64,000 nucleotides of DNA, from positions 38,474-102,473 of the forward strand of contig JBEDUK010000009.1 in NCBI GenBank assembly GCA_040414485.1, written 5' to 3'. This DNA comes from JBEDUK01 sp040414485. GTDB taxonomy: Bacteria; Actinomycetota; UBA4738. The stretch's first letter is position 1, and each line of letters begins with the position of its first letter. The notes beneath the pieces are model-generated. The model was given only the letters and a program-made list of their open reading frames with translations, searched no databases and had not been told where the DNA came from. Positions 46,001 to 54,330 of this stretch are shown piece after piece. Made by a program: the position numbers and the translations under genes.

Positions 46001-46312
46001 TGGCTCTCGGCCGCCGGGGAGCCGGTGGCGCCGCCCGAGCGAGCGGCCGAGCCCTTCAAGCTGCAGATCGAAGGGAGATGGGCAGACGCCGCGGGCCGGT
46101 GGGGGACGATCGGGTGCCCCTACGAACGGGCGATGGCGCTGGCCCACCTCGACGACGAGACTCCCCTTCTCGAGGCTTTGGGTGTCCTGGACGGCCTGGG
46201 CGCGGCCGCGGCGGCCGGCTGGACGGCTCGCCGCATGCGCTCCCTCGGACTTCGAGCCCCCAGGCGACCACGCGGGTCGCCTCGGCTGGGCAGGGGCCGG
46301 ACCGAGCGCTGA
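43055..46312 (+). CDS. AfsR/SARP-type transcriptional regulator with ATPase and TPR domains
   Basis: 1085 residues from GTG 43055. OmpR-type winged helix at 1-95 (EFRILGPLEAVRDGRQVRVGGRKLRSLLALLLL, then QLRKALGPDAGLLETRPGGYAL); bacterial transcriptional activation domain at about 100-250; a STAND-like NTPase from about 285 with Walker A GGEAGVGKTVVL and Walker B VAVFEDVHWADEATL; then TPR-like helices to the end (EAERHAQEAVRAVEG). All catalytic motifs are intact. These proteins integrate signals and activate secondary-metabolite or development genes in actinomycetes; the targets here are unknown. It is divergent from the protease. Confidence 0.88.
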   Translation: MTLEFRILGPLEAVRDGRQVRVGGRKLRSLLALLLLRAGEFCSADLLIDELWHRYDDGALARLQVHVSQLRKALGPDAGLLETRPGGYALVPPPGAIDAARFEALAREGRDALAAGDPARAAGALGKALGLWRGPALGDLAYEPFAEGAATRLDELRLVAREDRVDAELALGRHRELVAELEVLTFEHPLRERLRSQLMLALYRCGRQADSLAVFEEARQELADEGLDPSPALAALQLSILRQDPALLVAEPEPAPVRVLPTPSVSGRVRFEGIPALVERESVLETLADYLEEARGGQGRFVFLGGEAGVGKTVVLEAFAQANAGSTRVLTGACDGTSTPRPLGAVFDMVPALRDGWGEAGDVPREGLFAEVLEELGGGGGTTVAVFEDVHWADEATLDLIRYLARRVRGHRALVVASFRDDEVGRDHPLTVVLGDAATLSSTRRITLPRLTAEGVGALSADSGFDPNELYRRTGGNSFFVTEVLAAVAPRPEPSQDAVPTSIRDAVLARASRLSPPAREALSVASVVGQRAEPWLLERLLDGHAEPIDECLEAGMLRGEGAVIAFRHELARLAIEENVPAVRRVALHRRILAALVDEIGEEDAARLAHHAEAGGDRDAVLAYAPLAAERASRLGAHREAAAQYGRALRFARRLAEPERADLLERFSIECYMTHRLSDAIEAREAALAIRRAERNERRVSEGHRWLSRLAQMSARRAEAERHAQEAVRAVEGLSPGPELAFAYSNLAQLRTLSGAHEEALDWGTRAADLAERLGAAEIMCHALGSMGTALLFYTERVDEGRAMLERSLELARLEHLDDHGARAYTNLVGNLTRLRRYQEAEGYFGPGLEYCSDRDVVWAEIFIEGLQALFRLERGRWDEAAAGANPLLRRPGTGPLLRITPLMVIGLIRVRRGTADPWDLLDEALSHAERSGEVQWISPVTAARAEAAWLQGDPARETALLARTLELALERGNSWMVGELAFWLSAAGEPVAPPERAAEPFKLQIEGRWADAAGRWGTIGCPYERAMALAHLDDETPLLEALGVLDGLGAAAAAGWTARRMRSLGLRAPRRPRGSPRLGRGRTER

Positions 46313-46432
46313 ACCCCGAGTCCTGTTCGCTGGAGACCGACCGGCCGGGAGGCCTGCTTTACCGGTCGTTTAGCGCCCGCTGGCAACCTCCCCGAACACG
46401 GACGATCCGCGTCCCAGAGAAAGGAGGCGATC

Positions 46433-46777
46433 ATGAACAGGGCAGTGGCGGCGGGGGTTCTGGCCCTCGTGCTGGCCGCACCCACGGCTGCGTGGGCCGT
46501 GAGCACATCCGCTCACCACCACGGCGACGAGCGAAGGGGTCAGCCCGGGACGAACGTGACCCGGCCCGACGGACGCTCGACCCGGGGCCGTCTCCCGGTG
46601 CAGCCCGAGGGCGGCCGGGTCGGTAACAGCGGCGACCCCGGTGTGCAGCCCGAGGGCGGCCGAGGCGGCATCAGCGGCGATCTCGACGTGCAGCCCGATG
46701 GTGGCCGAGGCGGCATCAGCGGCGACTTCGATGTGCAGCCCCAGGGCGGCCGGGGCGGCATCAGCGGCGAGGTCTGA
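46433..46777 (+). CDS. Secreted small protein with 15-residue tandem repeats
   Basis: 114 residues. It has an excellent ribosome-binding site (AAGGAGG, 46421-46427) and a signal peptide (MNRAVAAGVLALVLAAPTAAWA). The mature part starts with a His-rich patch (SAHHHGDERRG), followed by four repeats from residue 56: VQPEGGRVGNSGDPG, VQPEGGRGGISGDLD, VQPDGGRGGISGDFD, VQPQGGRGGISGEV. The repeats are Gly/Asp-rich, reminiscent of metal- or surface-binding motifs; function unknown. It lies just after the SARP-type regulator and is followed by a strong terminator. Confidence 0.75.
   Translation: MNRAVAAGVLALVLAAPTAAWAVSTSAHHHGDERRGQPGTNVTRPDGRSTRGRLPVQPEGGRVGNSGDPGVQPEGGRGGISGDLDVQPDGGRGGISGDFDVQPQGGRGGISGEV
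46598..46774 (+). repeat. Four 45-bp tandem repeat units
   Basis: Units start at 46598, 46643, 46688 and 46733, each opening with GTGCAGCCC and containing GGCGGC and AGCGGCGA. Units 2-4 are nearly identical in amino acids and differ mainly in synonymous or conservative codons, unit 1 is most diverged, which fits duplication from the C-terminal end. Confidence 0.85.
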
Positions 46778-46872
46778 ACGCGCCAACGACCAGCGCGGCG
46801 ACGGGTCCCACGCGGGGCCCGGTCGCCGCGGCACCGGCGCCCAGGGAGGCCCTCCGTGCCCGTAACTCGTCG

Positions 46873-46911
46873 AAGCGGCCGGATGGACGTTTCGCCCATC
46901 CGGCCGCTTTT
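46873..46911 (+). terminator. Strong rho-independent terminator
   Basis: A perfect 14-bp stem (AAGCGGCCGGATGG pairing with CCATCCGGCCGCTT) around a 9-nt loop, followed by TTTT-rich sequence. It ends transcription of the repeat protein gene and may also block read-through into the permease remnant. Confidence 0.88.
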
Positions 46912-47039
46912 CGTTCGGTGAGCCGGCCGTGCTATGCGGATCAGCCGCCGGTCACCGGTTCGGGAGCGTCTCTGAGGGAGGAGCCGCTCTCGACCTTGAT
47001 CAGTTGACCGATCCCGCGTGGACGCCCACGGCGGCAGGC

Positions 47040-48095
47040 ATGCGCGGGTATGGCGTGACTCGGCGTCCGCGATCGGTGCCGTCTCCGCGGGCATCCCCTC
47101 GGTGCGCCGGCGCCACCAACGGATGCCGACGTAGACGGGCAACCCGGCCATCAGGAGCATGAAGCCCCAGGCGATGGTCTTGTTGCCCGAACCGACCATG
47201 GCCCAGAAGGCATACGCGAACCCGAGCAGCGCCACGATCACAAGCGCAACCGGCCGGCGCGGCGCGAACCGCTCGCGCTCCACGATCATGAGGTACAGCT
47301 CCGCGGTGGCGGCGAACGCGTACGGGACCAGCGTGGTCAGCGTCGCCAGCAGGATCACGTTCGTGAACTGGTCGACGAGGCTCTCGTTGTAGTTCAGGAC
47401 CATCAGGCCCGTGATGAGCACCGAGGACACGACCAGGCCGAACCACGGGGTACGGCGCTTGCCGGCGACCCAGGCGAACGGACGCGGAAACACGCCGTCC
47501 TGCGCCGCCGCCAGCGGCACGCGGCCCTGGATCAGGATCCACCCGTTCAGAGCGCCGAACGTCGAGATCATCGCGACCAGCGCGACCCACTTGGCCCACG
47601 ACAGGCCGAGGAACGATCCGCCGCCGAACATCTGCGCGGCGGCCTGCGCGAACGGCGCGTTGGAGTCCTGGAGCGTCGCGGCCGGATGATGCCGACGATG
47701 GCGATCGTGGCCAGTGCGTACACACACGTGGTGGCCAGCGTCCCCCAGATCGTCGACCGCACGATCGTCCGCTTGGGATCCTTCACCTCCTCGGCCGGAA
47801 CCGTCGCCGACTCCAGGCCGATGAACGCCCACAGCGTCAGCGTGGCCGCGGCCGTGATTCCGGAGAACATGTCGCCCCAGTTCCCGATGCGGAACGCGCC
47901 GAAGTTCGCCGCCTTGATGAAGAACAACCCCACGATCCCGATCAGGGCGAGCGGGACGAACTTCAGGACCGTCGTGACCACCTGAACGATCCCTGTCTGC
48001 CGGACACCGGCGAGGTTGATCGCGGTCAGCACCCAGACCACGCCGATCGCGACCAGGGCGGCGGTGACGTGGCCGGACACGGAGTTCTCCGCCAC
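47040..48095 (-). pseudogene. Broken APC-family amino-acid permease
   Basis: Remnant of an APC-superfamily amino-acid transporter. On this strand, sequence from 48095 to about 47690 encodes helices with VGVVWVLTAINLAGVRQTG, FGAFRIGNWGDMF and WAFIGLESATVPAEEVKDPKRTI, then meets a frame change at GGCATCATCCGGCC; adding one C restores IIPAATLQDSNAPFAQAA, and the rest (WAKWVALVAMISTFGALNGW, RRTPWFGLVVSS, VPYAFAATAELYLMI) is in the other frame. The N-terminal three or four helices are missing, and the 3' end has no sensible stop: the frame stays open into the repeat gene. So at least three lesions: 5' loss, a 1-nt deletion and 3' decay. Pseudogene, or partly an assembly error at the deletion. Confidence 0.8.
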
Positions 48096-48255
48096 CCTTC
48101 AGCCGGTCCCTCGATCGGCATGACATTCAGGCCGATCGATTCGCTGTCCGAGTGGAGGGACTCGCGGGCCATGGGAGAGGGGTCTTTCGGCAGGTCCCAA
48201 TGTGGAAGAGCCCGCCCATTCTTGAGGCCGGAGGGGAGAACGAAAGGAGGCGGCG

Positions 48256-48870
48256 ATGCATGCGAAGAACCTCATGACGTTCCGGCCGTTGACCGTCGGC
48301 CCCGGGACGCTGACGAAGGATGTCGCCCGCCGCATGCTGGCGCAGGAGGCTCACGCGCTTCCGGTCGTGGACCCCGAGGGGCGGGTCGTCGGCATCGTCA
48401 CGGATCGCGAGGTGCTTCAGGCGATGCGGCCACCGTCGCCGAGCGTGCTCAGGGGTGGGCGTCCGGCCGCCGAGGCGCTGGCGCCGCGGGTGGCCATGGA
48501 CATCATGTCCCGAACGGTCGTCTGCACGTCGGTCGACGCCGACGCCGCCGAGCTGGCGGGGCTCATGATCGACAACGACGTCAGGCATGTGGTCGTGCTC
48601 GACCAGGGCCGGCTGGTGGGCATCGTCAGCAGTTTCGATGTCCTCAGGGCGATCGCGCGACCGGACGCCGACATCGAACGAGACGTCTTGGGTCTGCTCG
48701 ACGGGCTCGCCGATCCGGTCATGGCCACGCTGCGTGTGCAGGACGGCGTCGTCGTGGTCGATCCATCGTGCGATGAAGGCATGCGGGAGAAGATCCGCGC
48801 CGCCGCGCGTCTGGTCCCGGGCGTCATCGGCCTGACCGACGCGCCGGTTACGATCGGACTCCGTGGGTGA
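48256..48870 (+). CDS. Tandem CBS domain protein
   Basis: 204 residues. CBS1 at about 3-65 (AKNLMTFRPLTVGPGTLTKDVARRML, then ALPVVDPEGRVVGIVTDREVLQ) and CBS2 at about 80-135 (DIMSRTVVCTSVDADAAELAGLM, HVVVLDQGRLVGIVSSFDVLRAI). A BON-like tail follows (VQDGVVVVDPSCDEGMREKIRAAARLVPGVIGL). CBS pairs bind adenine nucleotides or SAM and sense energy state. ATG 48256 follows AAAGGAGGCGG. It overlaps the downstream cyclase by 8 nt, so the two probably act in one pathway, for instance nucleotide sensing linked to cAMP production. Confidence 0.88.
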   Translation: MHAKNLMTFRPLTVGPGTLTKDVARRMLAQEAHALPVVDPEGRVVGIVTDREVLQAMRPPSPSVLRGGRPAAEALAPRVAMDIMSRTVVCTSVDADAAELAGLMIDNDVRHVVVLDQGRLVGIVSSFDVLRAIARPDADIERDVLGLLDGLADPVMATLRVQDGVVVVDPSCDEGMREKIRAAARLVPGVIGLTDAPVTIGLRG

Positions 48871-50068
48871 TCACTCGCGTGTGGAGTTGGCCCGAAGGGC
48901 CGGCATCGACCCCGCGTACGTCGACCGGCTGGTTGAACTCGGCATCCTGGGACCCGACACCGAGGGCGGGCTCTCCCGCGGCGACGTGCGCAGGGCGCGA
49001 TGGGTGCACGCCTTCGAGCAGGCCGGCGTGCCCCTCGACGGGATCGCCGCAGCCGTCCGCGAGGGGTCGCTGTCGCTCTCGTTCCTGGACGCAGCCGCGT
49101 TCGATCCGTTCGCCGAGGTCAGCGGGGAGACGTTTCGGGAACTGAGCGGACGGACGGGCATCCCCTTCGACTTGCTGAAGCTGACCCGCGAGGCCGTGGG
49201 CTATGCGGAGCCGCGACCTGCCGACCGGGTCCGCGAAGACGAGCTCTCGGTCGTGCCGATGATCGAGATCCTGCTCGCATCCGGATTCCGGCCGGTCGTG
49301 ATCGGGCGGTGGCTCCGGGTCTGGGCGGACAGTCTGCGCCGGATGGCGGAGACCGAGACGGATGCCTGGTCGACCGATCTCGAAGTCCCTCTCCTGGAGA
49401 GCGGGATGACGGAAACCGAGATGCTGGAAGCGCAGGCGGACGTCGGGTCCCGCATGGCCCCACTCATCGAAGATGCGCTCCTCGCCGTGTACCACGCGCA
49501 ACAGGAGCACGCATGGACAAAGAGCGCGGTCGAGCGCGTCGAGACGTCGCTGGAGCAGGCGGGCCTGCTCGACCGGCTGCGACGTCCGCCGGCCGTGTCC
49601 TTCCTCGACATCACCGGGTACACACGGCTGACCGAGGAGCGGGGTGACGCCGCGGCGGCGGACCTGGCCGAACGGCTCGCCACCCTGGTTCGCCGATCCT
49701 CGCAGGAGCACGGAGGGGCGCCGGTGAAGTGGCTGGGCGACGGCGTCATGTTCTATTTCCCGGCGCCGGGGCCCGGTGTCGTGTCCGCGCTGGAGATGGT
49801 CGAGGAGGCGGCGAACCACAACCTTCCGCCGGCCCGGGTCGGCATCCATGCCGGACCCGTCGTCTTTCAGGAGGGTGACTACTTCGGCCGCACCGTGAAC
49901 ATCGCCTCGCGGATCGCCGAGTACGCCCGGCCTGGCGAGGTGGTCGCCAGCCAGGAGGTCGTGGACGCGGCCGACGGGGTGCCGGTCGCGTTCTCGGAGA
50001 TCGGTCCCGTCGAACTGAAGGGCGTGGCGGGGACGCTTCGCCTGCACACGGCGCATCGAAGAGCCTGA
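48863..50068 (+). CDS. HTH-type class III adenylate/guanylate cyclase
   Basis: 401 residues from GTG 48863. Residues 1-70: MerR-like HTH (ELARRAGIDPAYVDRLVELGIL, then SRGDVRRARWVHAFEQ). About 75-235: a helical regulatory domain also seen in the protein at 40056. From 245: cyclase domain with FLDITGYTRLTEE (first metal Asp), VKWLGDGVMFYF (Lys, second Asp), VGIHAGPV, GDYFGRTVNIASRIAEYA (Asn and Arg). Paralogue of the YHS cyclase without the metal domain. Cytosolic. Co-transcribed with the CBS gene. Confidence 0.88.
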   Translation: MGDHSRVELARRAGIDPAYVDRLVELGILGPDTEGGLSRGDVRRARWVHAFEQAGVPLDGIAAAVREGSLSLSFLDAAAFDPFAEVSGETFRELSGRTGIPFDLLKLTREAVGYAEPRPADRVREDELSVVPMIEILLASGFRPVVIGRWLRVWADSLRRMAETETDAWSTDLEVPLLESGMTETEMLEAQADVGSRMAPLIEDALLAVYHAQQEHAWTKSAVERVETSLEQAGLLDRLRRPPAVSFLDITGYTRLTEERGDAAAADLAERLATLVRRSSQEHGGAPVKWLGDGVMFYFPAPGPGVVSALEMVEEAANHNLPPARVGIHAGPVVFQEGDYFGRTVNIASRIAEYARPGEVVASQEVVDAADGVPVAFSEIGPVELKGVAGTLRLHTAHRRA

Positions 50069-50090
50069 CGCCTGATGCCTCGGGCGAAGA

Positions 50091-52079
50091 CTACGGCGAG
50101 GTCGTCGGCGCGTGTGACCCGTCCGCGGTCCCCGACCACGGCGGCGGCGGAGCGAACCGCGCGATGGCAAGGTGGCGCAGGGCGGACGTCATGATGTCCG
50201 CCCAGATGGGACCCGCCATGTCCGCGCCGAACCCGGGCAGCCCGTTCACGCCCTTCAGCGAGCGCTGGGCCTGGTTCATGTAGCCGACCCACACGCCGGT
50301 CACCATCTGGGGCACGTACCCCACGAAGTACGCGTTCTTGAAGTTCGTGTCCGTGCCGGTCTTCCCGGCGACCTCCCGAGCGGGATATCCGGGGAGCTTG
50401 GAGATGCCGGCTCCGGTGCCGCAACAGATCACCTGCTGGAGCATCGACGTCTCCGTCTCGGCGATGGGGGCGGGCAGCACCCGACGGCATGACGGCTGTG
50501 CCCGATAGATCACCCGCCCATCCCTGACGACGGAGGTGATCCCGTACGGCATGCAATGCAGGCCGCTGTTCGCGAGGGTCTGGGCCCCGGCGGTCATCGC
50601 GAGCGGGCTGACCGCCACGTCGCCCAGCGTGATCGGACACACCGGCGGGATGCTTCCGCCCAGCACGCCCATCTTCCGCGCGAGCGACTCGACGGCCTGC
50701 GGGCCGACGGTGTTGATGACCTGCGCGAACACCGTGTTGATCGAATCCGCCGTGGCCTGGGTGAGCGTGGCCATGCCCCTGAGCCCGCGTTCGGCGTTGT
50801 GCACCTTCCACGTCTGCCCGCCGCCGCAATGCTGCACGGTCCTCGGCGCGAAGGTCGCCCACCGCGACGTGGGTGCGATGCCCGCCTCGAGCGCGGCGGC
50901 GAGCGTGTAGATCTTGAACGCCGATCCCGTGGGTCGAAGACCCTGCCAGGCGTTGCTGAACGTCGTCTGGCCCGGACCCAGGCCGTACCGCACGTTGCCG
51001 TTCGCCATCGCCAGGATGGCGCCGGTCCTGGCGTTGATCGTGACGGCCGAGGCCTGGGGTTCCTGCGGGCCCGAGTAGTGGTTGCGCAGCGATGCCACGG
51101 CGGCCCGTTGGATCGACGGCTCCATCGTGGTGTGGATCTGGAGGCCGCCCTGGTACCAGAGGGCCTCGCGCTCCGCCAACGACCCCCCGAACCGCGGATC
51201 CGAAAGGAAGAGATGCCGCACGAAATCGACCCACAGCGGGTCGTGGCCCGGCCGGTTCTCGGTCCGGCCGGCGGCGGTCACCTTGACCGGCTGCGCCATC
51301 GCCGCCTGGGCGGCGGCCGGCGGCAGCCACCGGTACTGAACCATTCGTTGGAGCACCGTGTTGCGCCGGGCTCGCAGTGCGGCGAGGTGGCTCTTGATGA
51401 GCGGGTCGTAATAGGCGGGCGCCTCGAGCATCGCGGCGAGCGTCGCCGCCTGGGCCGGCGTGAGGGCCGACGGGGCCGCGTCGAAGTAGTACCGGGCGGC
51501 CGTGCCGAATCCGTAGACCGAGTTCCCCATGTAGACGGTGTTCAGATATGTGTCGAGGATCTGGTCCTTCGGATAGGTCGACGCGATACGGATGGCGTCC
51601 TGTGCCTCGAGGATCTTCCGCCGCAGGGTATCCGCGCCGCCGGTCTCCAGGTTCTTCGCCAACTGCTGCGTGATGGTCGAACCGCCCTGGACGATCGCGC
51701 CGGCCCGGACGTTCGCGAGCAAGGCCCTGACGATGGCGACCGGATCGATCGCGCCGTGGTCGTAGAAGAGGTGGTCCTCGATGGCGAGCACGGCGTGCTG
51801 GTCGGTCGCACTGAACGCCTCGATCGGGAAGTTCTGCCTGTCCTCGCCCTGGAAGACCGTCGCCAGCAGGTCCCCGTTGGCCGCGTACACGTTCGACCGC
51901 TGCGGGAGCGTCGGAAGCATCAGGGGCCGCTGGACGCTGGGAACGAACCTCGAGGACACCTGATTGATCGCGGATCCGGCTGCCATCACGAAGGGCGAGA
52001 CGCCGGCCGCGACGAGCGTTCCGGCCGCCGCCATGACCGTGAGGATCATGGCGGGCCGCGTGCCCGGAAGGCGGGTCAC
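50091..52079 (-). CDS. Class A penicillin-binding protein (transglycosylase/transpeptidase)
   Basis: 662 residues: an N-terminal membrane anchor (AMILTVMAAAGTLVAAGV), a GT51 transglycosylase domain (residues 70-240: AVLAIEDHLFYDHGAIDP with the catalytic Glu, GGSTITQQLAKNL, RKILEAQDAI, YLNTVYMGN), and a transpeptidase domain with the acyl-enzyme SxxK in GSAFKIYTL (about residue 387), SxN in SINTVF and KTG in REVAGKTGTD (about 560). All motifs present. It polymerises and cross-links peptidoglycan outside the membrane. Divergent from the two-component pair with about 240 bp between, which may regulate it. Confidence 0.94.
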   Translation of the reverse strand: MTRLPGTRPAMILTVMAAAGTLVAAGVSPFVMAAGSAINQVSSRFVPSVQRPLMLPTLPQRSNVYAANGDLLATVFQGEDRQNFPIEAFSATDQHAVLAIEDHLFYDHGAIDPVAIVRALLANVRAGAIVQGGSTITQQLAKNLETGGADTLRRKILEAQDAIRIASTYPKDQILDTYLNTVYMGNSVYGFGTAARYYFDAAPSALTPAQAATLAAMLEAPAYYDPLIKSHLAALRARRNTVLQRMVQYRWLPPAAAQAAMAQPVKVTAAGRTENRPGHDPLWVDFVRHLFLSDPRFGGSLAEREALWYQGGLQIHTTMEPSIQRAAVASLRNHYSGPQEPQASAVTINARTGAILAMANGNVRYGLGPGQTTFSNAWQGLRPTGSAFKIYTLAAALEAGIAPTSRWATFAPRTVQHCGGGQTWKVHNAERGLRGMATLTQATADSINTVFAQVINTVGPQAVESLARKMGVLGGSIPPVCPITLGDVAVSPLAMTAGAQTLANSGLHCMPYGITSVVRDGRVIYRAQPSCRRVLPAPIAETETSMLQQVICCGTGAGISKLPGYPAREVAGKTGTDTNFKNAYFVGYVPQMVTGVWVGYMNQAQRSLKGVNGLPGFGADMAGPIWADIMTSALRHLAIARFAPPPPWSGTADGSHAPTTSP

Positions 52080-52318
52080 CGGATGCTTGCGGACCTGCGT
52101 TCCGCTGCGTGGAGCGGTCGCTGCCGGCGGGGAAGGTGGTGGGTCAGTTGCATCGCTTGCAGTCCTACCCGCGCGACCACGGAATGGACACCGGGGTGGC
52201 AGTTGATTGCGGGAATCTCAATCAGCCCGTCACGTCGCGTTTGCCGAATCCTTACGATCCGCGGACATCGCGTGCCGCCGGGGCCCCGAACGCACGGGCT
52301 GCATAGGCTGGATGCGCC

Positions 52319-53062
52319 ATGCAGCAGCGCTCGGTAGCCGCCCGCGTCGGTCGCATCCTGATCGTCGAGGACGATCCGACGGTCGCCCGCATCGTGGCCC
52401 GCTACCTGGAACGCGACGGCTACGAGGTCCTCGTCGCCGAGGACGGGCGGTCGGGCCTTACGCTCGCCGAATCCATGGCTCCGGATCTGGTGGTGCTGGA
52501 CGTCATGCTGCCAGAGGTCGACGGCCTCGAGGTGTGCCGAAGGCTCAGGGCAACCGGCTCCGTCCCGATCGTCATGCTGAGCGCGCGCGGGCAGGAGATC
52601 GACCGGATCGTCGGCCTGGAGCTCGGCGCCGACGACTACCTGGCGAAGCCGTTCTCCCCGCGAGAGTTGACGGCGAGGATCCGATCGGTCCTGCGCAGGT
52701 CGGCGCCGGCGGACACGGCCGACCGGACCTCTGGCGGCGGCGGCAGGATCTCCGCGGGCGACGTGCGGATCGATCTTGCCGCGCGGGAGGTCAGCCTCCG
52801 AGGTCGTCCCATCGAGCTCACCCTTCGCGAATTCGACCTGCTGGCGTTCCTGGCGAGTCACCCCGATCGCGTGTTCACACGACAGGAGTTGCTCGAGTCC
52901 GTCTGGGGGTACTCCTTCGGCGACACCTCCACCGTGACCGTGCACGTGCGCAGGTTGAGAGAGAAGATCGAAGCCGACCCGTCCCGCCCGGCCCTGGTCC
53001 AGACCGTGTGGGGCGTCGGGTATCGCTTCAGGCCGTCAGGAGCGCGGACGGTGCACGAATGA
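52319..53062 (+). CDS. OmpR/PhoB-type response regulator
   Basis: 247 residues. Receiver: ILIVEDDPTVARI with the acidic pair, phospho-Asp in LVVLDVMLPEVDG, and Lys in DDYLAKPFSPRE; C-terminal winged helix with PIELTLREFDLLAFL, VHVRRLREKIEADPSR and VWGVGYRF. Its stop overlaps the kinase ATG by 4 nt. With the divergent PBP gene, this pair may sense envelope conditions; that is inference from position. Confidence 0.93.
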   Translation: MQQRSVAARVGRILIVEDDPTVARIVARYLERDGYEVLVAEDGRSGLTLAESMAPDLVVLDVMLPEVDGLEVCRRLRATGSVPIVMLSARGQEIDRIVGLELGADDYLAKPFSPRELTARIRSVLRRSAPADTADRTSGGGGRISAGDVRIDLAAREVSLRGRPIELTLREFDLLAFLASHPDRVFTRQELLESVWGYSFGDTSTVTVHVRRLREKIEADPSRPALVQTVWGVGYRFRPSGARTVHE

Positions 53063-54330
53063 GGCGGCTCATCCCGGCGGGATGGGGCGTGCCGCTCACG
53101 GTTGCCGCCTCCGGTGTCGTCGCGGCCTGGCTCGCCGCGATGGCGGCGAACATGAGCCTCGCGGACGCGGTGCACCTGACCGGCCTGCTCGTGGTCACCG
53201 GCGCGATCGCCGCCGCGCTGGGGTTCGCGCTCCTGCTGTCCGGGCGTAGATGGTCGATCCGAACCCAGATCAGCGTGGTCGCGCTGCTCGGCCTCTGCGT
53301 GGTCGTGGTCGGAGCCCTGGTCGCTGCGAAGGCGATGTTCCTGTCGGATCACGACCTTCGGACGCTCACCGTCGTGCTGGTCATCGGGGCGACGGTCGCG
53401 CTGCTGACCGCCCTGGCCCTGGGACGCCGGATCGTCGCCGGCGACCGGGCGCTGCGCGACCGCGTGCGGCGCATCGGCAGCGGGGGAGCGAGGACCGGGG
53501 GACCGACGGCGAACGGGAGCGATCCGGAGCGTTCCTTCGTCGCGAGTCCCGCGACGGCCGAAACGGCCGCGCTTCAGCAGGAGCTGGCCGACATGACGCG
53601 CCGGCTCGAGCGCGCCCGGGCGCACGAGCGCGCCGCGGAGGATTCCCGCCGGGAGCTCATCGCCTGGGTGTCGCACGATCTCCGAACCCCCCTCGCGGGC
53701 ATCCGCGTGGTCGCCGAGGCCCTCTCGGACGGCGTGCTGACCGACTCCGCCGAGGTTCGGGCTGCCTATGGGACGCTTCGGCAGGAGAGCGACCGGCTGG
53801 CCGGTCTCATCGACGACCTGTTCGAGCTGTCGGTGATCCAGGCGGGTGCGTTCGAGCTGCACCTCGAACGCGCTTCGCTGGGCGACCTGGTGTCGGATGC
53901 CGTGGCCGCCGCGGCGATCCCGGCGCGTACCCGCGGCGTGAGGGTGGAGGGCCGGCTCTGCGGGCCGGTTCCGGACATGGCGCTCGCGCCGTCCGCGCTC
54001 GCCCGGGTGCTTCGGAACCTGCTCGAGAATGCGGTTCGGCACACACCGCACGACGGGGCGGTGGTGGTCGAAGCCGGCATGGAGGGGCCGCGCGCGTTCG
54101 TCGCCGTGCTGGACGGTTGCGGCGGCATCAGGGAGTCGGACCTGCCGCGCGTCTTCGATCCGACCTTCCGCGGCGAGCCGGCGAGAACGCCCCGCGCCGA
54201 CGGTGGCGCCGGACTCGGCCTTGCGATCGCCAAGGGGATCGTCGAGGCCCACGACGGAGACATCCGGGTGTGGAACGAAGGCCCCGGCTGCCGGTTCGTG
54301 CTCCGCCTGCCCGTGACCGCCGCGGGCTGA
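53059..54330 (+). CDS. Membrane sensor histidine kinase
   Basis: 423 residues. Four membrane helices within about 10-130 with very short extracytoplasmic loops (so possibly an intramembrane sensor), then a HAMP-less linker, the coiled-coil RRLERARAHERAAEDSRRELIAWV, the H-box VSHDLRTPLAGIRVVAEAL (His about 212), the N-box LRNLLENAVRHTP and the G boxes LDGCGGI and GAGLGLAIAKGIVEAH. The stop codon is immediately next to the stop of the convergent gene on the other strand. It should phosphorylate the regulator encoded just before it. Confidence 0.92.
   Translation: MRRLIPAGWGVPLTVAASGVVAAWLAAMAANMSLADAVHLTGLLVVTGAIAAALGFALLLSGRRWSIRTQISVVALLGLCVVVVGALVAAKAMFLSDHDLRTLTVVLVIGATVALLTALALGRRIVAGDRALRDRVRRIGSGGARTGGPTANGSDPERSFVASPATAETAALQQELADMTRRLERARAHERAAEDSRRELIAWVSHDLRTPLAGIRVVAEALSDGVLTDSAEVRAAYGTLRQESDRLAGLIDDLFELSVIQAGAFELHLERASLGDLVSDAVAAAAIPARTRGVRVEGRLCGPVPDMALAPSALARVLRNLLENAVRHTPHDGAVVVEAGMEGPRAFVAVLDGCGGIRESDLPRVFDPTFRGEPARTPRADGGAGLGLAIAKGIVEAHDGDIRVWNEGPGCRFVLRLPVTAAG

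Noticed and set aside
46598..46774. Regular 45-bp repeats as a possible CRISPR array
   Set aside because: Units are contiguous and in frame, without spacers, and encode protein repeats behind a signal peptide.
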